The notes under the pieces were generated by a model. It saw only the letters and a program-made list of their open reading frames with translations, had not been told where the DNA came from and did not search any database. From an uncultured Phascolarctobacterium sp. (lineage in GTDB: Bacteria; Bacillota; Negativicutes; Acidaminococcales; Acidaminococcaceae), in NCBI GenBank assembly GCA_949285135.1, contig CASDXO010000010.1, positions 1 to 49,414 on the forward strand: 49,414 nucleotides of DNA, read 5' to 3'. The number at the start of each line of letters is the position of its first letter. Positions within the stretch are counted from its first letter, which is position 1. Below are positions 23,451 to 32,841 of the stretch, in pieces. The translations under genes were made by a program, and so were the position numbers.

Positions 23451-26105
23451 ATGAGTGAAGAACATAACATTCCCAAGGTTTATGACCCTGCTTCCGTAGA
23501 GAAGAAATGGTATAAATTCTGGGAAGAACACAGATATTTCCATGCGGAGGTTGAAGAAGGCAAGGATGCGTTCAGCATCGTTATCCCGCCTCCGAATATT
23601 ACCGGCCAGCTGCACATGGGCCATGCTCTGGACAACACCCTGCAGGATATTTTAATCCGATGGCACCGTATGATGGGTCACAATACCCTGTGGATGCCCG
23701 GCTATGACCATGCAGGACTTGCTACTCAGATTAAAGTAGAAGAAGTAATTAAAAAAGAAGAAGGCAAAACCCGTTATGATCTGGGGCGCGAAGAATTCCT
23801 GAACCGCGTATGGCAGTGGAAGGAACAGTACGGCGACCGCATCATCAACCAGCTCAAATGCCTCGGCGTTTCCTGCGACTGGGAACGCAAACGTTTCACC
23901 ATGGATGAAGGCTGCTCCAAAGCCGTACGCGAAGTATTCTGCTCTTTGTACGAAAAGGGCCTTATCTATAAAGGCACCCGTATTACCAACTGGTGCGTAA
24001 ACTGCAACACCGCGCTGAGTGATATCGAAGTTGAACATAAAGACGATGCCGGCAACCTGTGGTATGTACGTTATCCGGTAGTGGAAGAAGAAGGTACCTA
24101 TCTGACCATTGCTACCACCCGTCCGGAAACCATGCTGGGCGATACTGCTGTTGCCGTTAACCCGGAAGATCCCCGTTACGGACATCTGGTAGGCAAAACT
24201 CTGCGCCTGCCTTTAACCGACCGCGTTATTCCCATTATTGCCGACAGCTATGTTGACCTTGAATTCGGTACCGGCGCCGTTAAGATTACTCCGGCACACG
24301 ACCCCAACGACTATGAAATGGGTATGCGTCATAAACTGCCCAGCATCGTCGTTATCGGCATGAACGGTCTGATGACTGAAGAAGCTGGCAAATATGCCGG
24401 TCAGGAACGTTATGAATGCCGTAAGAATATTGTTAATGATTTAAAAGAACAGGGTTACTTGGTAAAAATCGAAGAACATTCCCATGCAGTTGGTCACTGC
24501 CAGCGCTGCGGCAGCGTAGTAGAACCGCTTGTTTCTACCCAATGGTTTGTTAAGATGGAGCCTTTGGTAAAAGCTGCGGTAGACTGCGTAGAAGACGGCC
24601 GTACCCAGTTTGTACCGGAACGCTTCACCAAGACTTATACCGGCTGGATGGAAAATATCCGCGACTGGTGTATTTCCCGTCAGATCTGGTGGGGTCACCG
24701 TATCCCTGTCTGGTACTGCGATGACTGCGGAGAAATGTCTGCTTCCCGTACCGATTTAACTGTCTGCCCGAAATGCGGCAGCGCTCATATCCATCAGGAT
24801 GAAGACGCACTGGATACCTGGTTCAGCAGCGCTCTGTGGCCGTTCTCTACTATGGGCTGGCCGGATAAGACGCCGCTTTTGAAACAGTTCTATCCTACCA
24901 GCGTGCTGGTAACCGGTTACGATATTATCTTCTTCTGGGTTGCCCGTATGCTGATTATGGGTATGGAATTCATGAAAGAAATTCCTTTCGAGAAAGTATT
25001 CATCCATGGTCTGGTACGCGACAGCCAGGGCCGCAAGATGTCCAAGTCTTTAGGCAACGGTATCGACCCGCTGGAAGTTATCGACCAGTACGGTGCTGAT
25101 ACTCTGCGCTTCATGCTCATTACCGGCAACACTCCGGGCAACGATATGCGTTTCTACTGGGAACGTGTGGAAGCTACCCGTAACTTTGCCAACAAGATCT
25201 GGAACGCTTCCCGCTTTGCCCTCATGAATATGGAAGGCTACGACCCCAAAGCAGAGCTGGCTCCGTACACGCTGGCAGATAAATGGATACTGTCCCGTCT
25301 GCAGCACACTGCACAGTCCGTTACCGATTTGCTGGGCAAATTCGAGCTGGGCGAAGCAGGCCGTCTGATTTACGACTTCATCTGGGGCGAGGTGTGCGAC
25401 TGGTATATCGAGCTGGCTAAACCCAGACTGTATAATAAAGAAAATGCCGCAGAACGCGCTACTGCACAGCACGTTCTGGCGCAGGTACTTACCTCTGCCA
25501 TGCAGCTGCTGCATCCTTACATGCCCTTCATCACCGAAGAAATCTATCAATGCCTGCCCCACGAAGCAGAAAGTATCATGATTTCCAAGTGGCCTGAAGC
25601 TGACGCTTCCTTAATGGATGACGAAGCAGAACGCCTGATGGGCGCAATTATGGAAAGCATTAAGGCTGTCCGCAACATGCGTGCGGAAGTAAATGTACCG
25701 CCCGGAAAGAAAGTTCCGGCTATCATGCTGGCTGCTGCCGATCTGAAAGACGGCATTATCGCCAACGAAAACTACGTACACCTGATGGGTGCTATCAGCG
25801 AACTGACCGTGCTGGATGAAAATGCGGCCAAACCGGAAAACGCCATGGCTGCCGTAGTAAGCGGTATTGAAGTATATCTGCCGCTGGCAGGCCTTATCGA
25901 CGTGGAAAAAGAAAACCAGCGTCTGACCAAAGAGCTGGCAGCTATCGACAAAGAGCTGGCACGTGTTAACGGCAAGCTGGGCAACGCAGGCTTTTTGGCT
26001 AAAGCTCCTGCTGACGTTATCGAAAAAGAAAAAGCAAAAGCAGAAGAACTGAACGCGAAAAAGGCTTCTATCAACGAACGCCTGGAATATTTAAAGACCT
26101 TATAA
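23451..26105 (+). CDS. valS: Valyl-tRNA synthetase
   Basis: An 884-residue class I aminoacyl-tRNA synthetase. The HIGH-type motif is HMGH at 55-58 (PPNITGQLHMGHALD) and KMSKS is at 529-533. The editing (CP1) domain between them contains TTRPETMLGD and GTGAVKITPAHDPND. The C-terminus ends in the coiled-coil arm typical of ValRS (ENQRLTKELAAIDKELARV). It charges tRNA-Val and removes misactivated threonine. AGGAGG precedes the ATG. The T-box leader upstream ties its expression to tRNA-Val charging. folC follows after 61 bases. Confidence 0.98.
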   Translation: MSEEHNIPKVYDPASVEKKWYKFWEEHRYFHAEVEEGKDAFSIVIPPPNITGQLHMGHALDNTLQDILIRWHRMMGHNTLWMPGYDHAGLATQIKVEEVIKKEEGKTRYDLGREEFLNRVWQWKEQYGDRIINQLKCLGVSCDWERKRFTMDEGCSKAVREVFCSLYEKGLIYKGTRITNWCVNCNTALSDIEVEHKDDAGNLWYVRYPVVEEEGTYLTIATTRPETMLGDTAVAVNPEDPRYGHLVGKTLRLPLTDRVIPIIADSYVDLEFGTGAVKITPAHDPNDYEMGMRHKLPSIVVIGMNGLMTEEAGKYAGQERYECRKNIVNDLKEQGYLVKIEEHSHAVGHCQRCGSVVEPLVSTQWFVKMEPLVKAAVDCVEDGRTQFVPERFTKTYTGWMENIRDWCISRQIWWGHRIPVWYCDDCGEMSASRTDLTVCPKCGSAHIHQDEDALDTWFSSALWPFSTMGWPDKTPLLKQFYPTSVLVTGYDIIFFWVARMLIMGMEFMKEIPFEKVFIHGLVRDSQGRKMSKSLGNGIDPLEVIDQYGADTLRFMLITGNTPGNDMRFYWERVEATRNFANKIWNASRFALMNMEGYDPKAELAPYTLADKWILSRLQHTAQSVTDLLGKFELGEAGRLIYDFIWGEVCDWYIELAKPRLYNKENAAERATAQHVLAQVLTSAMQLLHPYMPFITEEIYQCLPHEAESIMISKWPEADASLMDDEAERLMGAIMESIKAVRNMRAEVNVPPGKKVPAIMLAAADLKDGIIANENYVHLMGAISELTVLDENAAKPENAMAAVVSGIEVYLPLAGLIDVEKENQRLTKELAAIDKELARVNGKLGNAGFLAKAPADVIEKEKAKAEELNAKKASINERLEYLKTL

Positions 26106-26166
26106 ACAGCACAATGAGCGGTGCGGCGCAGCCGTGCCGCTTTGCTGTATGATTACGGAGGAAACT

Positions 26167-27471
26167 ATGAACTATACGGAAAGCCTGGCCTATCTGGAAG
26201 GCCTGGGCAAATTCGGCATCCAGCTGGGTATGGAGCGTATTGAAGGCCTCCTGCGCGAGCTGGGCAACCCGGAACAGAAAATCAAAACCGTGCATGTTAC
26301 CGGCACCAACGGTAAAGGCTCCGTCAGCAGCATGATTACCAATATCCTGCTGGCAGCAGGCCTCAAGGCAGGCAAGTTTACCTCGCCCCACCTGGTAAAA
26401 TATAACGAGCGCATCAGCGTCAACGGACAGGACATCAGCGACGAGGATTTTGCTACGGCGATTACCGCCGTTAAGGTTGCGGCAGACAGCATCGTTAAAA
26501 AGGGCGTATGTGACCAGCCCACTCAGTTTGAAATCCTTACGGCGGCAGCTTTTCTGCATTTTTATCTGCAGAAGGTAGATTATGCCGTTATCGAAGTAGG
26601 TTTAGGCGGTCTGTGGGATTCTACCAACGTTATTACGCCGGTGGTTTCCGTTATCACTAATGTGGCGCTGGACCATACCGACCGCTGCGGCGATACCGTG
26701 GCACGCATCGCCATGCAGAAGGCAGGCATTATCAAGGAAAAAGTGCCCCTTGTTACCGCCGCGGAAGGCGAAGAAGCGCTGGGCCCCATCGTTACTATGG
26801 CCATGTTTAAGGAAGCGCCGGTATATCTGTACGGTAAAGCCTTTTACGGTACCGAGGTAACCAGCTCCATGGAAGGGCAGAAGTTTACCCTGCATGCCGG
26901 CGACTACTATCATTCCGATTATGAAATCAAGCTGCCCGGTGAGCATCAGATTAAAAATACCAGTGTTGCTGTTGTAGCGGCCAAGCTGGTTTCCAAACAG
27001 GATGAACGCATTACAGAGCTGGCGCTGCACATCGGCGTAGCTAATACCCTGTGGCCGGGGCGACTGGAACGCATTCATCAAAATCCTGATATTATTCTGG
27101 ATGGCGCACATAACCCTGACGGTGCCAGAGCGCTGCGCAAGGCTTTGGATAAATACTATCCCCAGCAGCCGGTGCAGTTTGTCTTTGGCATGATGGGCGA
27201 TAAAGACATGAGCGGCGTTATCAAAGAGCTGATTACGGAAAAAGACACGGTGCATACGGTGCAGGTCAGCAACGGCAGCCGTGCGGCAACGGCAGAAACC
27301 CTTGCAGGTCTCGCTGGAACTAACGCTACGGCAGAAAATGATTTGCTGACGGCGTATAACAAGGCTGTAGCAGCTGCAGGCGATGGCGGCATTGTCTGTG
27401 TGTGCGGCAGTCTGTATCTGGTGGGCGAATTTAAAGCCCTGATGCTGCAGGAGAAGGAGCAATGTCATTAA
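26167..27471 (+). CDS. folC: Folylpolyglutamate synthase / dihydrofolate synthase
   Basis: A 434-residue Mur-ligase-family enzyme. It has the P-loop HVTGTNGKGS (43-52), the Omega-loop region FTSPHLVKYNERI, and the central DHTDRCGDTVARIAMQKAGIIK motif with the metal- and substrate-binding residues. The C-terminal domain has ILDGAHNPDGARAL. It adds glutamate to folates and may also make dihydrofolate. The ATG at 26167 is preferred because GGAGG lies 5 bases upstream. valS-folC adjacency is frequent in Firmicutes. The last 10 bases overlap the following membrane protein gene. Confidence 0.96.
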   Translation: MNYTESLAYLEGLGKFGIQLGMERIEGLLRELGNPEQKIKTVHVTGTNGKGSVSSMITNILLAAGLKAGKFTSPHLVKYNERISVNGQDISDEDFATAITAVKVAADSIVKKGVCDQPTQFEILTAAAFLHFYLQKVDYAVIEVGLGGLWDSTNVITPVVSVITNVALDHTDRCGDTVARIAMQKAGIIKEKVPLVTAAEGEEALGPIVTMAMFKEAPVYLYGKAFYGTEVTSSMEGQKFTLHAGDYYHSDYEIKLPGEHQIKNTSVAVVAAKLVSKQDERITELALHIGVANTLWPGRLERIHQNPDIILDGAHNPDGARALRKALDKYYPQQPVQFVFGMMGDKDMSGVIKELITEKDTVHTVQVSNGSRAATAETLAGLAGTNATAENDLLTAYNKAVAAAGDGGIVCVCGSLYLVGEFKALMLQEKEQCH

Positions 27472-28751
27472 AAGCGTGGGCGGATAAGCTCGATCAATAT
27501 GTTTACTATCTGCTGCTCTTTACAGTAGCAGTTATTCCGCTGGAGCAGGAATTTACTGCCTGCTGCGTGGCTGTTACCTTTTTCTGCGCACTGCTTGCTT
27601 CCTTTGGCACAAGGCGCCGGGAAAACGTGCTGCATCCCTGGCAGCAGGCGCTTTTATATCTGCTTTTTGCCATTGGCTGGCTTTCGCTGCATTTTTCGGC
27701 AGATAAATTTCTTTCTTCCTTTAATTTTGTCTATGTGGGCGGACAGTATGCAGCGCTGATTTTCGTACTTTTGCGTTACGGCTGGCAAAAGCCCCAGCCC
27801 TTTGCGAAGGCTGCGCCGCCGCAGAATTTGTGGCAGCGTTTCAGCAGTCTGCCGCGACCCGTGCAGCTTATCGGCGCTTTTCTGACTGTTTCGATACTGG
27901 TCAGCAGCATCGGCCTGGGGCAGAAACTTTTGGGCGTGACGGCAGAAGGTATCTGGGTAGACCCGCAGGAATTTCCCGAGCTGAAAATCAGGGTATATTC
28001 TACTCTGGTTAATCCCAATATTCTGGCGGGGTATCTGGTGCTCGTTGTTGCCTACAGCGCGGCGCTGTTCAGCGTGTTTAAGGCTAAACGTGTACGGCTG
28101 GCACTTGTCATAACGTCCTTGCTGGCGGCTGGCTGCCTGCTTTATACCTATTCCCGCGGCAACTGGCTGGCATGTGCGGCAGTGCTGTTTGCCTTCTGCC
28201 TGCTTTTTTATCACAAGGCTTTTCTGCCTGTGCTGGGTGTAGGGGCACTGGGCCTGGCAGCAGGCGGACAGGCTGTGTGGCATCGGCTGGGCTCCATCTT
28301 AAACGGACAGGACACGTCTATGGCTTTGCGTATGGCTTATCTGCGCAGCACAAAATGGATTATTGAAGAATATCCTCTGGGCGTGGGATGGTACGGTTAT
28401 CGCTTTGTCTATCCTACCTATAATTATTATCTGGCAGATACCAGCGTTATCATGTATCATTGCCACAACCTGTTTTTAAACGTACTGGCGGAGCTGGGAT
28501 GGCACGGGCTGATTGTTTTTCTGGCGGTGTGGGGCATGTTCCTTTACCACGGCTGGAAGCTGGCGTTTAATAAAAAAGGCGCGTGGACAACGGCGCTGGG
28601 ACGGGGCTATGTACTGGCCAGCGTAGGCATCGCCATCGGCGGACTGACGGACCATGTCTACTTTAATACCCAGATGGGGCTGTTCTTCTGGCTGTTGGGA
28701 ATTGTGACCATGCTAAGTTATAAGCTGGATAAGTATGAAGTGAATAGATGA
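27462..28751 (+). CDS. O-antigen ligase / polymerase-like membrane protein (Wzy_C)
   Basis: A 429-residue protein with about 10-12 transmembrane segments. The Wzy/WaaL core is recognisable: TYSRGNWLACAAVLFAFCLL, then a large periplasmic loop (HRLGSILNGQDTSMALRMAYL, GVGWYGYRF) and CHNLFLNVLAELGWHGL, whose His is the conserved loop histidine of the family. These enzymes join or polymerise lipid-linked glycans at the outer face of the inner membrane, which fits an LPS-bearing Negativicute. Ligase and polymerase cannot be told apart here. It overlaps folC by 10 bases with GAAGGAG upstream and may be cotranscribed with it. Confidence 0.85.
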   Translation: MSLKAWADKLDQYVYYLLLFTVAVIPLEQEFTACCVAVTFFCALLASFGTRRRENVLHPWQQALLYLLFAIGWLSLHFSADKFLSSFNFVYVGGQYAALIFVLLRYGWQKPQPFAKAAPPQNLWQRFSSLPRPVQLIGAFLTVSILVSSIGLGQKLLGVTAEGIWVDPQEFPELKIRVYSTLVNPNILAGYLVLVVAYSAALFSVFKAKRVRLALVITSLLAAGCLLYTYSRGNWLACAAVLFAFCLLFYHKAFLPVLGVGALGLAAGGQAVWHRLGSILNGQDTSMALRMAYLRSTKWIIEEYPLGVGWYGYRFVYPTYNYYLADTSVIMYHCHNLFLNVLAELGWHGLIVFLAVWGMFLYHGWKLAFNKKGAWTTALGRGYVLASVGIAIGGLTDHVYFNTQMGLFFWLLGIVTMLSYKLDKYEVNR

Positions 28752-28760
28752 AAATGTAAA

Positions 28761-28790
28761 AACGACGTATAGAGATATACGTCGTTTTTT
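28761..28790 (+). terminator. Terminator after the ligase-like gene
   Basis: A perfect 11-bp stem AACGACGTATA/TATACGTCGTT around GAGA, followed by T4. Confidence 0.93.
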
Positions 28791-28856
28791 GTTTGGCTTT
28801 GAGAAAAATTCTCTGAGCATTTTTATTAAACTAAATATATAGTTATGTTTCGTATA

Positions 28857-28900
28857 AAAAGAACAGGAAGCAGCGTAGTTGCTTTCTGTTCTTTTCTTTT
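28857..28900 (+). terminator. Hairpin with T-rich tail, first of a pair
   Basis: A 16-bp stem (28857-28872 with 28880-28895, one G-U pair) around GCGTAGT, followed by CTTTT. It resembles a terminator but follows the previous one by only about 70 bases, with no gene between. Confidence 0.7.
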
Positions 28901-28927
28901 GAGAAGAAAGTGTAAAAAACATTACAT

Positions 28928-28970
28928 CCCCGAACTGAAAGTGCAGCGTAGTGCACTTTCGGTTGCGGGG
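28928..28970 (+). repeat. Second hairpin, same apical sequence as the first
   Basis: CCCCG-AACTGAAAGTGCA pairs with TGCACTTTCGGTT-G-CGGGG (28928-28945 with 28952-28970, one bulge and one G-U). The loop is GCGTAG, repeating the apical GCA-GCGTAG-T word of the upstream hairpin. It has no T run and lies about 70 bases before the autotransporter start. Confidence 0.7.
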
Positions 28971-29038
28971 GGAGAAGGTTTGGTAAAATGGCACTGTGGA
29001 TAAGTTGTGAAATTTTATGTTTTAAGGGAGGAATTATG

Positions 29039-31243
29039 ATGAAAAATAAATTAGCCAATAAAATTTTAATCAGTATAGCAGTAGCAGGTGGCCTTGGATT
29101 ATGCAGCTTTACTGATATAGCATCTGCTGCTGTTATTTATGAAACACAGTCTTCCCCTCATTCGGGTAAGTACTATACTGCTAATGACACTGCTGATGGT
29201 ATTTTAGAAATTACAGGTGATATTCCGAGTGAAGTTAATGCAGGAATAGCAGGAAAATATATTGAAAATTTACAAAGCAATAATAATTATGCTGGGAATG
29301 CAGCAATTATTACCGGAGGAAATTTTACAATAAAAAATATAAGCGGTGTTACTATTTGTAACGGAACAGGTATGAGTTTAGATAATGTACAAGTCAGCGA
29401 TAATCATGTTGTGATTGATAATACTAATAATAATATCAGTTTTGATAAAGATGAATTATACATTGTTGCTGGCGCACGTGAAGAAGACTATGCAAATATA
29501 AAAGCTAAATTATATGATAATTCAGTATATATAAATAATTTTTCAGGAAGTATAGATAACTTAACAGGTGCAATTGGTTATTATGTTCAAGATAATAGAA
29601 CGGTAGTAGAGAATTCAAATATAAAAATTACATTTGTTGCTGTTTCAGGTGGATATGCAGGATTTGGAGAGAACGGAGACTTTGCCAATTCCAATATTGT
29701 AGAAATTATAAATTCTAAAATTGAAAATGACCACACTTGGACAGATCCAATAGGTATTGTAGGAGGATATACTATAAAAGGAGAAGCTAATGGAAATCAA
29801 GTGATCATTAGCGGTGACAATACTGTAATCAAGTCTGATGTTTATGGTGGCATAAGTTTCTATGGTACTGCTGATGATAATAGTATAATATTAAAAGATA
29901 ATGCGAATTTGTCTGAGGCACAATTATTTGGCAGTGTAGCAAATCAAGTAAGCGGTAATAAGCTTATTATTGATGACTGGAGCGGACAAGATGTCCAAGG
30001 TGTGTATAATTTTAGTGATATTGATTTTCAGAATATCGAATGGAAAAGTGGTAATACTGTATTAAATATCACAAATAATATGGAACAACAGGTTCTGTCC
30101 AATACTAATTTAAATTGTGATAATTTAGTAATAAGCGGTGGTACACAGCTTAGAGAAAATGACAGTATGACCTTAATAGCAGGGCAGGACTTAGGTATCA
30201 CAGCTGATAATGTAGCGGCTACGAGTAATTTTACTGCCGGGGTAACCATAGGAGGCACAGGACAGGCACTGGTTGCAGCCGATGGCGACAGCGTTACCTA
30301 TACCTTGACATCAGTTAAACATTTAGATCAGATTGACCTCGTCGCTGAAAACCGCGCCGTAGCGGCAGCCTTTGTCAATCAGGGCACCGACCTTATCAGC
30401 GACAGTCTGGATGCTCTGAGTCGTGACGACAACTACGGCATCAAAACCTTTGCTGCTGTACATGGTAACCGCAGCAAATACGATGTTAACAGCGATTTGA
30501 AAATCAACGGCTGGAGCAGCATCGTCGGTGTCGGCAACGAAAAGAACATTGGCAACGGCGATTTCAGCTGGGGCGTATTCTACGAAAACGGCAGCGGCAA
30601 CTACCGCACTTATAATGAATTCAACAACGAATTCTTCCGCGGCGACGGCAGCCTTGTCTACAACGGCGGGGGTATTGCGGCACGCTTTGAACAGGATAAC
30701 GGGGTCTACACTGAAGGCAGCCTGCGTGCAGGTATGCTCAAGAGCGAAATGACCAACGCTTTAAAAGACGGTGCAGGCAACAGCTACGGTTATAAATCAG
30801 AAAGCACTTACTACGGAGCGCATATCGGCGTAGGCAAAGTTATCAGCTTAAACGAAGCTACCGACCTTGACGTTTACGGTAAATTCTTCCACACCTATAC
30901 GGACGGCGACAGCTTCACTGTAGCAAATGACAAATTTGAATTTGACAGTATCACCAGCGACAGGCTGAGGATAGGCGCAAGGGTTACGACAAATAAGGAA
31001 AATAAATTCAGCACCTACTACGGACTGGCCTATGAATATGAGTTCAATGGTGATGCTGACATGAGGGCGCAGAACATGAGCGCGCCGGAGCAGAGCCTGC
31101 AGGGAAGCAGCTATATGGCGGAAATAGGTATGAACTACCAGCCGGACAGCGATTCTCCGTGGAGCTTTGATTTAAATATGCGCGGCTATGCAGGTGAGCG
31201 AGAAGGGTTCAGCGGCAGCGTGCAGGCAACCTATACATTCTAA
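29039..31243 (+). CDS. Autotransporter with AT-rich passenger
   Basis: A 734-residue autotransporter. The signal peptide is cleaved near residue 30 (DIASA-AVIYE). The passenger (about 31-437) is markedly richer in A/T, Asn, Asp and Ile than its paralogues, and few GG-VYGG units remain (SDVYGGISFYG, NKLIIDDWSG). The barrel (about 438-734, AVAAAFVNQGTDLISD to VQATYTF) is almost the same as that of the gene at 15741 and returns to the local GC-richer base use. This suggests a conserved export module attached to a variable passenger. GGGAGG lies 7 bases before the ATG at 29039; a tandem ATG is at 29036. A terminator follows. Confidence 0.91.
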   Translation: MKNKLANKILISIAVAGGLGLCSFTDIASAAVIYETQSSPHSGKYYTANDTADGILEITGDIPSEVNAGIAGKYIENLQSNNNYAGNAAIITGGNFTIKNISGVTICNGTGMSLDNVQVSDNHVVIDNTNNNISFDKDELYIVAGAREEDYANIKAKLYDNSVYINNFSGSIDNLTGAIGYYVQDNRTVVENSNIKITFVAVSGGYAGFGENGDFANSNIVEIINSKIENDHTWTDPIGIVGGYTIKGEANGNQVIISGDNTVIKSDVYGGISFYGTADDNSIILKDNANLSEAQLFGSVANQVSGNKLIIDDWSGQDVQGVYNFSDIDFQNIEWKSGNTVLNITNNMEQQVLSNTNLNCDNLVISGGTQLRENDSMTLIAGQDLGITADNVAATSNFTAGVTIGGTGQALVAADGDSVTYTLTSVKHLDQIDLVAENRAVAAAFVNQGTDLISDSLDALSRDDNYGIKTFAAVHGNRSKYDVNSDLKINGWSSIVGVGNEKNIGNGDFSWGVFYENGSGNYRTYNEFNNEFFRGDGSLVYNGGGIAARFEQDNGVYTEGSLRAGMLKSEMTNALKDGAGNSYGYKSESTYYGAHIGVGKVISLNEATDLDVYGKFFHTYTDGDSFTVANDKFEFDSITSDRLRIGARVTTNKENKFSTYYGLAYEYEFNGDADMRAQNMSAPEQSLQGSSYMAEIGMNYQPDSDSPWSFDLNMRGYAGEREGFSGSVQATYTF

Positions 31244-31276
31244 ATTTAAATAATATAAAATATTCTGTTCTGAACT

Positions 31277-31309
31277 AAAAACAGCCGGAATTTTTGTCCG
31301 GCTGTTTTT
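31277..31309 (+). terminator. Terminator after the 29039 autotransporter
   Basis: A 13-bp stem AAAAACAGCCGGA/TCCGGCTGTTTTT with T runs at both ends. It may also serve the convergent GNAT gene on the minus strand. Confidence 0.92.
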
Positions 31310-31341
31310 CTGTCTTATTAAGGCTGCCTGATGAGAATGAT

Positions 31342-31770
31342 TTACTCTATTAGTGTTTTGGTAAGTTTATAGTGGGTGGGCTGCAGGCCGCTTTGCTGAT
31401 AAAAGCGATGCGCCTCAGTACGTTTGCGGCTGCTGGCTACTTCCAGCCCGTAACAGTTTAACTGCTTAGCTGTCTTGGCAGCCTGTTCCATAAATTTACA
31501 CCCTAAACCTTTGCCGCGACAGTGAGCGGCGACGATAAATTCCATAATCTCTGCCACAGGGGCGGCGTGGTGCAGCTGCCTTTCGATGCGCAGGTTCAGA
31601 AAACCGAGAATTTGACAGTTTTCTTCATATATATAGCTGTAATAACGTTTGTCTTTCTGCTGTTCCAAATAAATGCTTTTAAAGTCTTCATAGGGCAACA
31701 TGGTATTTTCCAGCTGGCAAATCAGCTCATAAATCTGCTCGCAGTCTGCGGCGGTACTGAAACGAAACAT
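31342..31770 (-). CDS. GNAT-family N-acetyltransferase
   Basis: A 142-residue acetyltransferase domain. Motif A, the acetyl-CoA pyrophosphate loop, is seen as CRGKGLGCKFM after the beta strand AEIMEFIVAA, and the C-terminal HRFYQQSGLQ is the usual motif B/C end. It transfers acetyl groups to small molecules or protein N-termini; the substrate cannot be inferred. AGGAGG lies 8 bases before the ATG at 31770. It is a single gene on the minus strand, convergent with the autotransporter. Confidence 0.9.
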   Translation of the reverse strand: MFRFSTAADCEQIYELICQLENTMLPYEDFKSIYLEQQKDKRYYSYIYEENCQILGFLNLRIERQLHHAAPVAEIMEFIVAAHCRGKGLGCKFMEQAAKTAKQLNCYGLEVASSRKRTEAHRFYQQSGLQPTHYKLTKTLIE

Positions 31771-31916
31771 AATCTTCCTCCTGCTGCCCATTATAGCATG
31801 TAACGGGCAGGACGAAGATAAAATGCAGGTAAAATCTTCAATCGGTTTGTTTTAATAGTTACACTATATAACAGTTAGTACATATCAGCTGCCTGCGGAT
31901 TTTCTTTTTATTTACT

Positions 31917-31944
31917 TTGACAGCTATAAAAGGTAGAATAAAAT
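31917..31944 (+). promoter_or_regulatory. Promoter of the hydrogenase accessory operon
   Basis: TTGACA (31917-31922) and TAAAAT (31939-31944) with a 16-base spacer, about 70 bases before the first DRTGG gene. Confidence 0.65.
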
Positions 31945-32013
31945 TGTAGGAATATTTTGTTTTTTAGTCAGGGTAACTAAAGTGATATTTTATTTTAATG
32001 GGTGGGAGAAAAT

Positions 32014-32379
32014 ATGAATTTAAAAGATGTAAAGGAACTGCTGCGGGCCAGGGTACTGACAGGTGAAGAACTGCTGGATCGCGAGGTAGAGACCTGCTGC
32101 GGCAGTGATTTGATGAGCGATGTGCTGGCTTTTACCAAGAGACGCACGCTGCTGTGTACCGGTCTTACCAATCTGCAGGTAATTCGTACGGCAGATATGA
32201 CTGACCTGTGTGCGCTGATTATCGTACGCGGGAAGATTCCGGGCGAGGAAATACTGGAAGCAGCCAGAGAAAACAGTCTGCCGGTGCTGGCAACCCAGCA
32301 TACGCTGTTTGAGGCCTGCGGCATATTGTATCAGGCAGGTATCAAAGGATGTTCAAAGAAGGAAAATGACCATGAGTGA
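32014..32379 (+). CDS. DRTGG-domain protein
   Basis: A 121-residue protein made up of a single DRTGG-like domain (LTGEELLDREVETCCGSDLMSDVLAF, then a TLLCTGLTNLQVIRTADMTDL middle). Such domains are often found in phosphotransacetylases and near CBS domains and are thought to bind ligands, but the ligand is unknown. Stand-alone copies are recurrent in [FeFe]-hydrogenase loci of anaerobic Firmicutes. GGGAG precedes the ATG at 32014. It overlaps the next gene by 8 bases. A second DRTGG protein (34206) lies in the same operon. Confidence 0.85.
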   Translation: MNLKDVKELLRARVLTGEELLDREVETCCGSDLMSDVLAFTKRRTLLCTGLTNLQVIRTADMTDLCALIIVRGKIPGEEILEAARENSLPVLATQHTLFEACGILYQAGIKGCSKKENDHE

Positions 32380-32815
32380 AAATAAATCTGTAAAAATGGA
32401 ATTTGAGGTAGCAGGCGGCGATTTTGAACGTGCCGGCGAAGCATCGGCAAAAATAAAGCGGATGCTGCAGCGCCTGGGTATTGCCGCCGATATTGTGCGC
32501 CGCATTGCCATCGGCACCTACGAAGCGGAAATGAATGTCATCATCCACGCGGGCGGTGGCAAGGTAGCGGCAGAGGTGTTTACCGACGCTACAGAGATTA
32601 CCGTTACCGATGGCGGACCCGGTATCCCCGATATTGACAAGGCTCTGCAGGAAGGCTGGTCTACAGCGCCGGAATATGCACGGCAGATGGGTTTTGGCGC
32701 CGGCATGGGCCTGCCCAATATGGTAAAATGTTCGGATAAGTTTGACATCCAGTCCGAGGTGGGCGTGGGGACAACTATTCGCATGAGGTTTGAACATATC
32801 AGTGAAGATTTATAG
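32372..32815 (+). CDS. RsbW-like ATP-binding regulatory protein (HATPase_c_2)
   Basis: A 147-residue GHKL ATPase fold of the anti-sigma-factor serine kinase type. The N box contains EAEMNVIIHA (Mg-coordinating Asn), the G1 box is VTDGGPGIPD and the G2 box is GAGMGLPNM. There is no sensor or phosphoacceptor domain. RsbW and SpoIIAB relatives phosphorylate antagonist proteins or bind sigma factors, but no such partner is encoded here. In hydrogenase loci the role is unknown. The start at 32372 puts AAGGA 8 bases upstream; the ATG at 32366 is too close. Confidence 0.86.
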   Translation: MSENKSVKMEFEVAGGDFERAGEASAKIKRMLQRLGIAADIVRRIAIGTYEAEMNVIIHAGGGKVAAEVFTDATEITVTDGGPGIPDIDKALQEGWSTAPEYARQMGFGAGMGLPNMVKCSDKFDIQSEVGVGTTIRMRFEHISEDL

Positions 32816-32841
32816 AATAAACTACGGAAAGAGGTGATACG

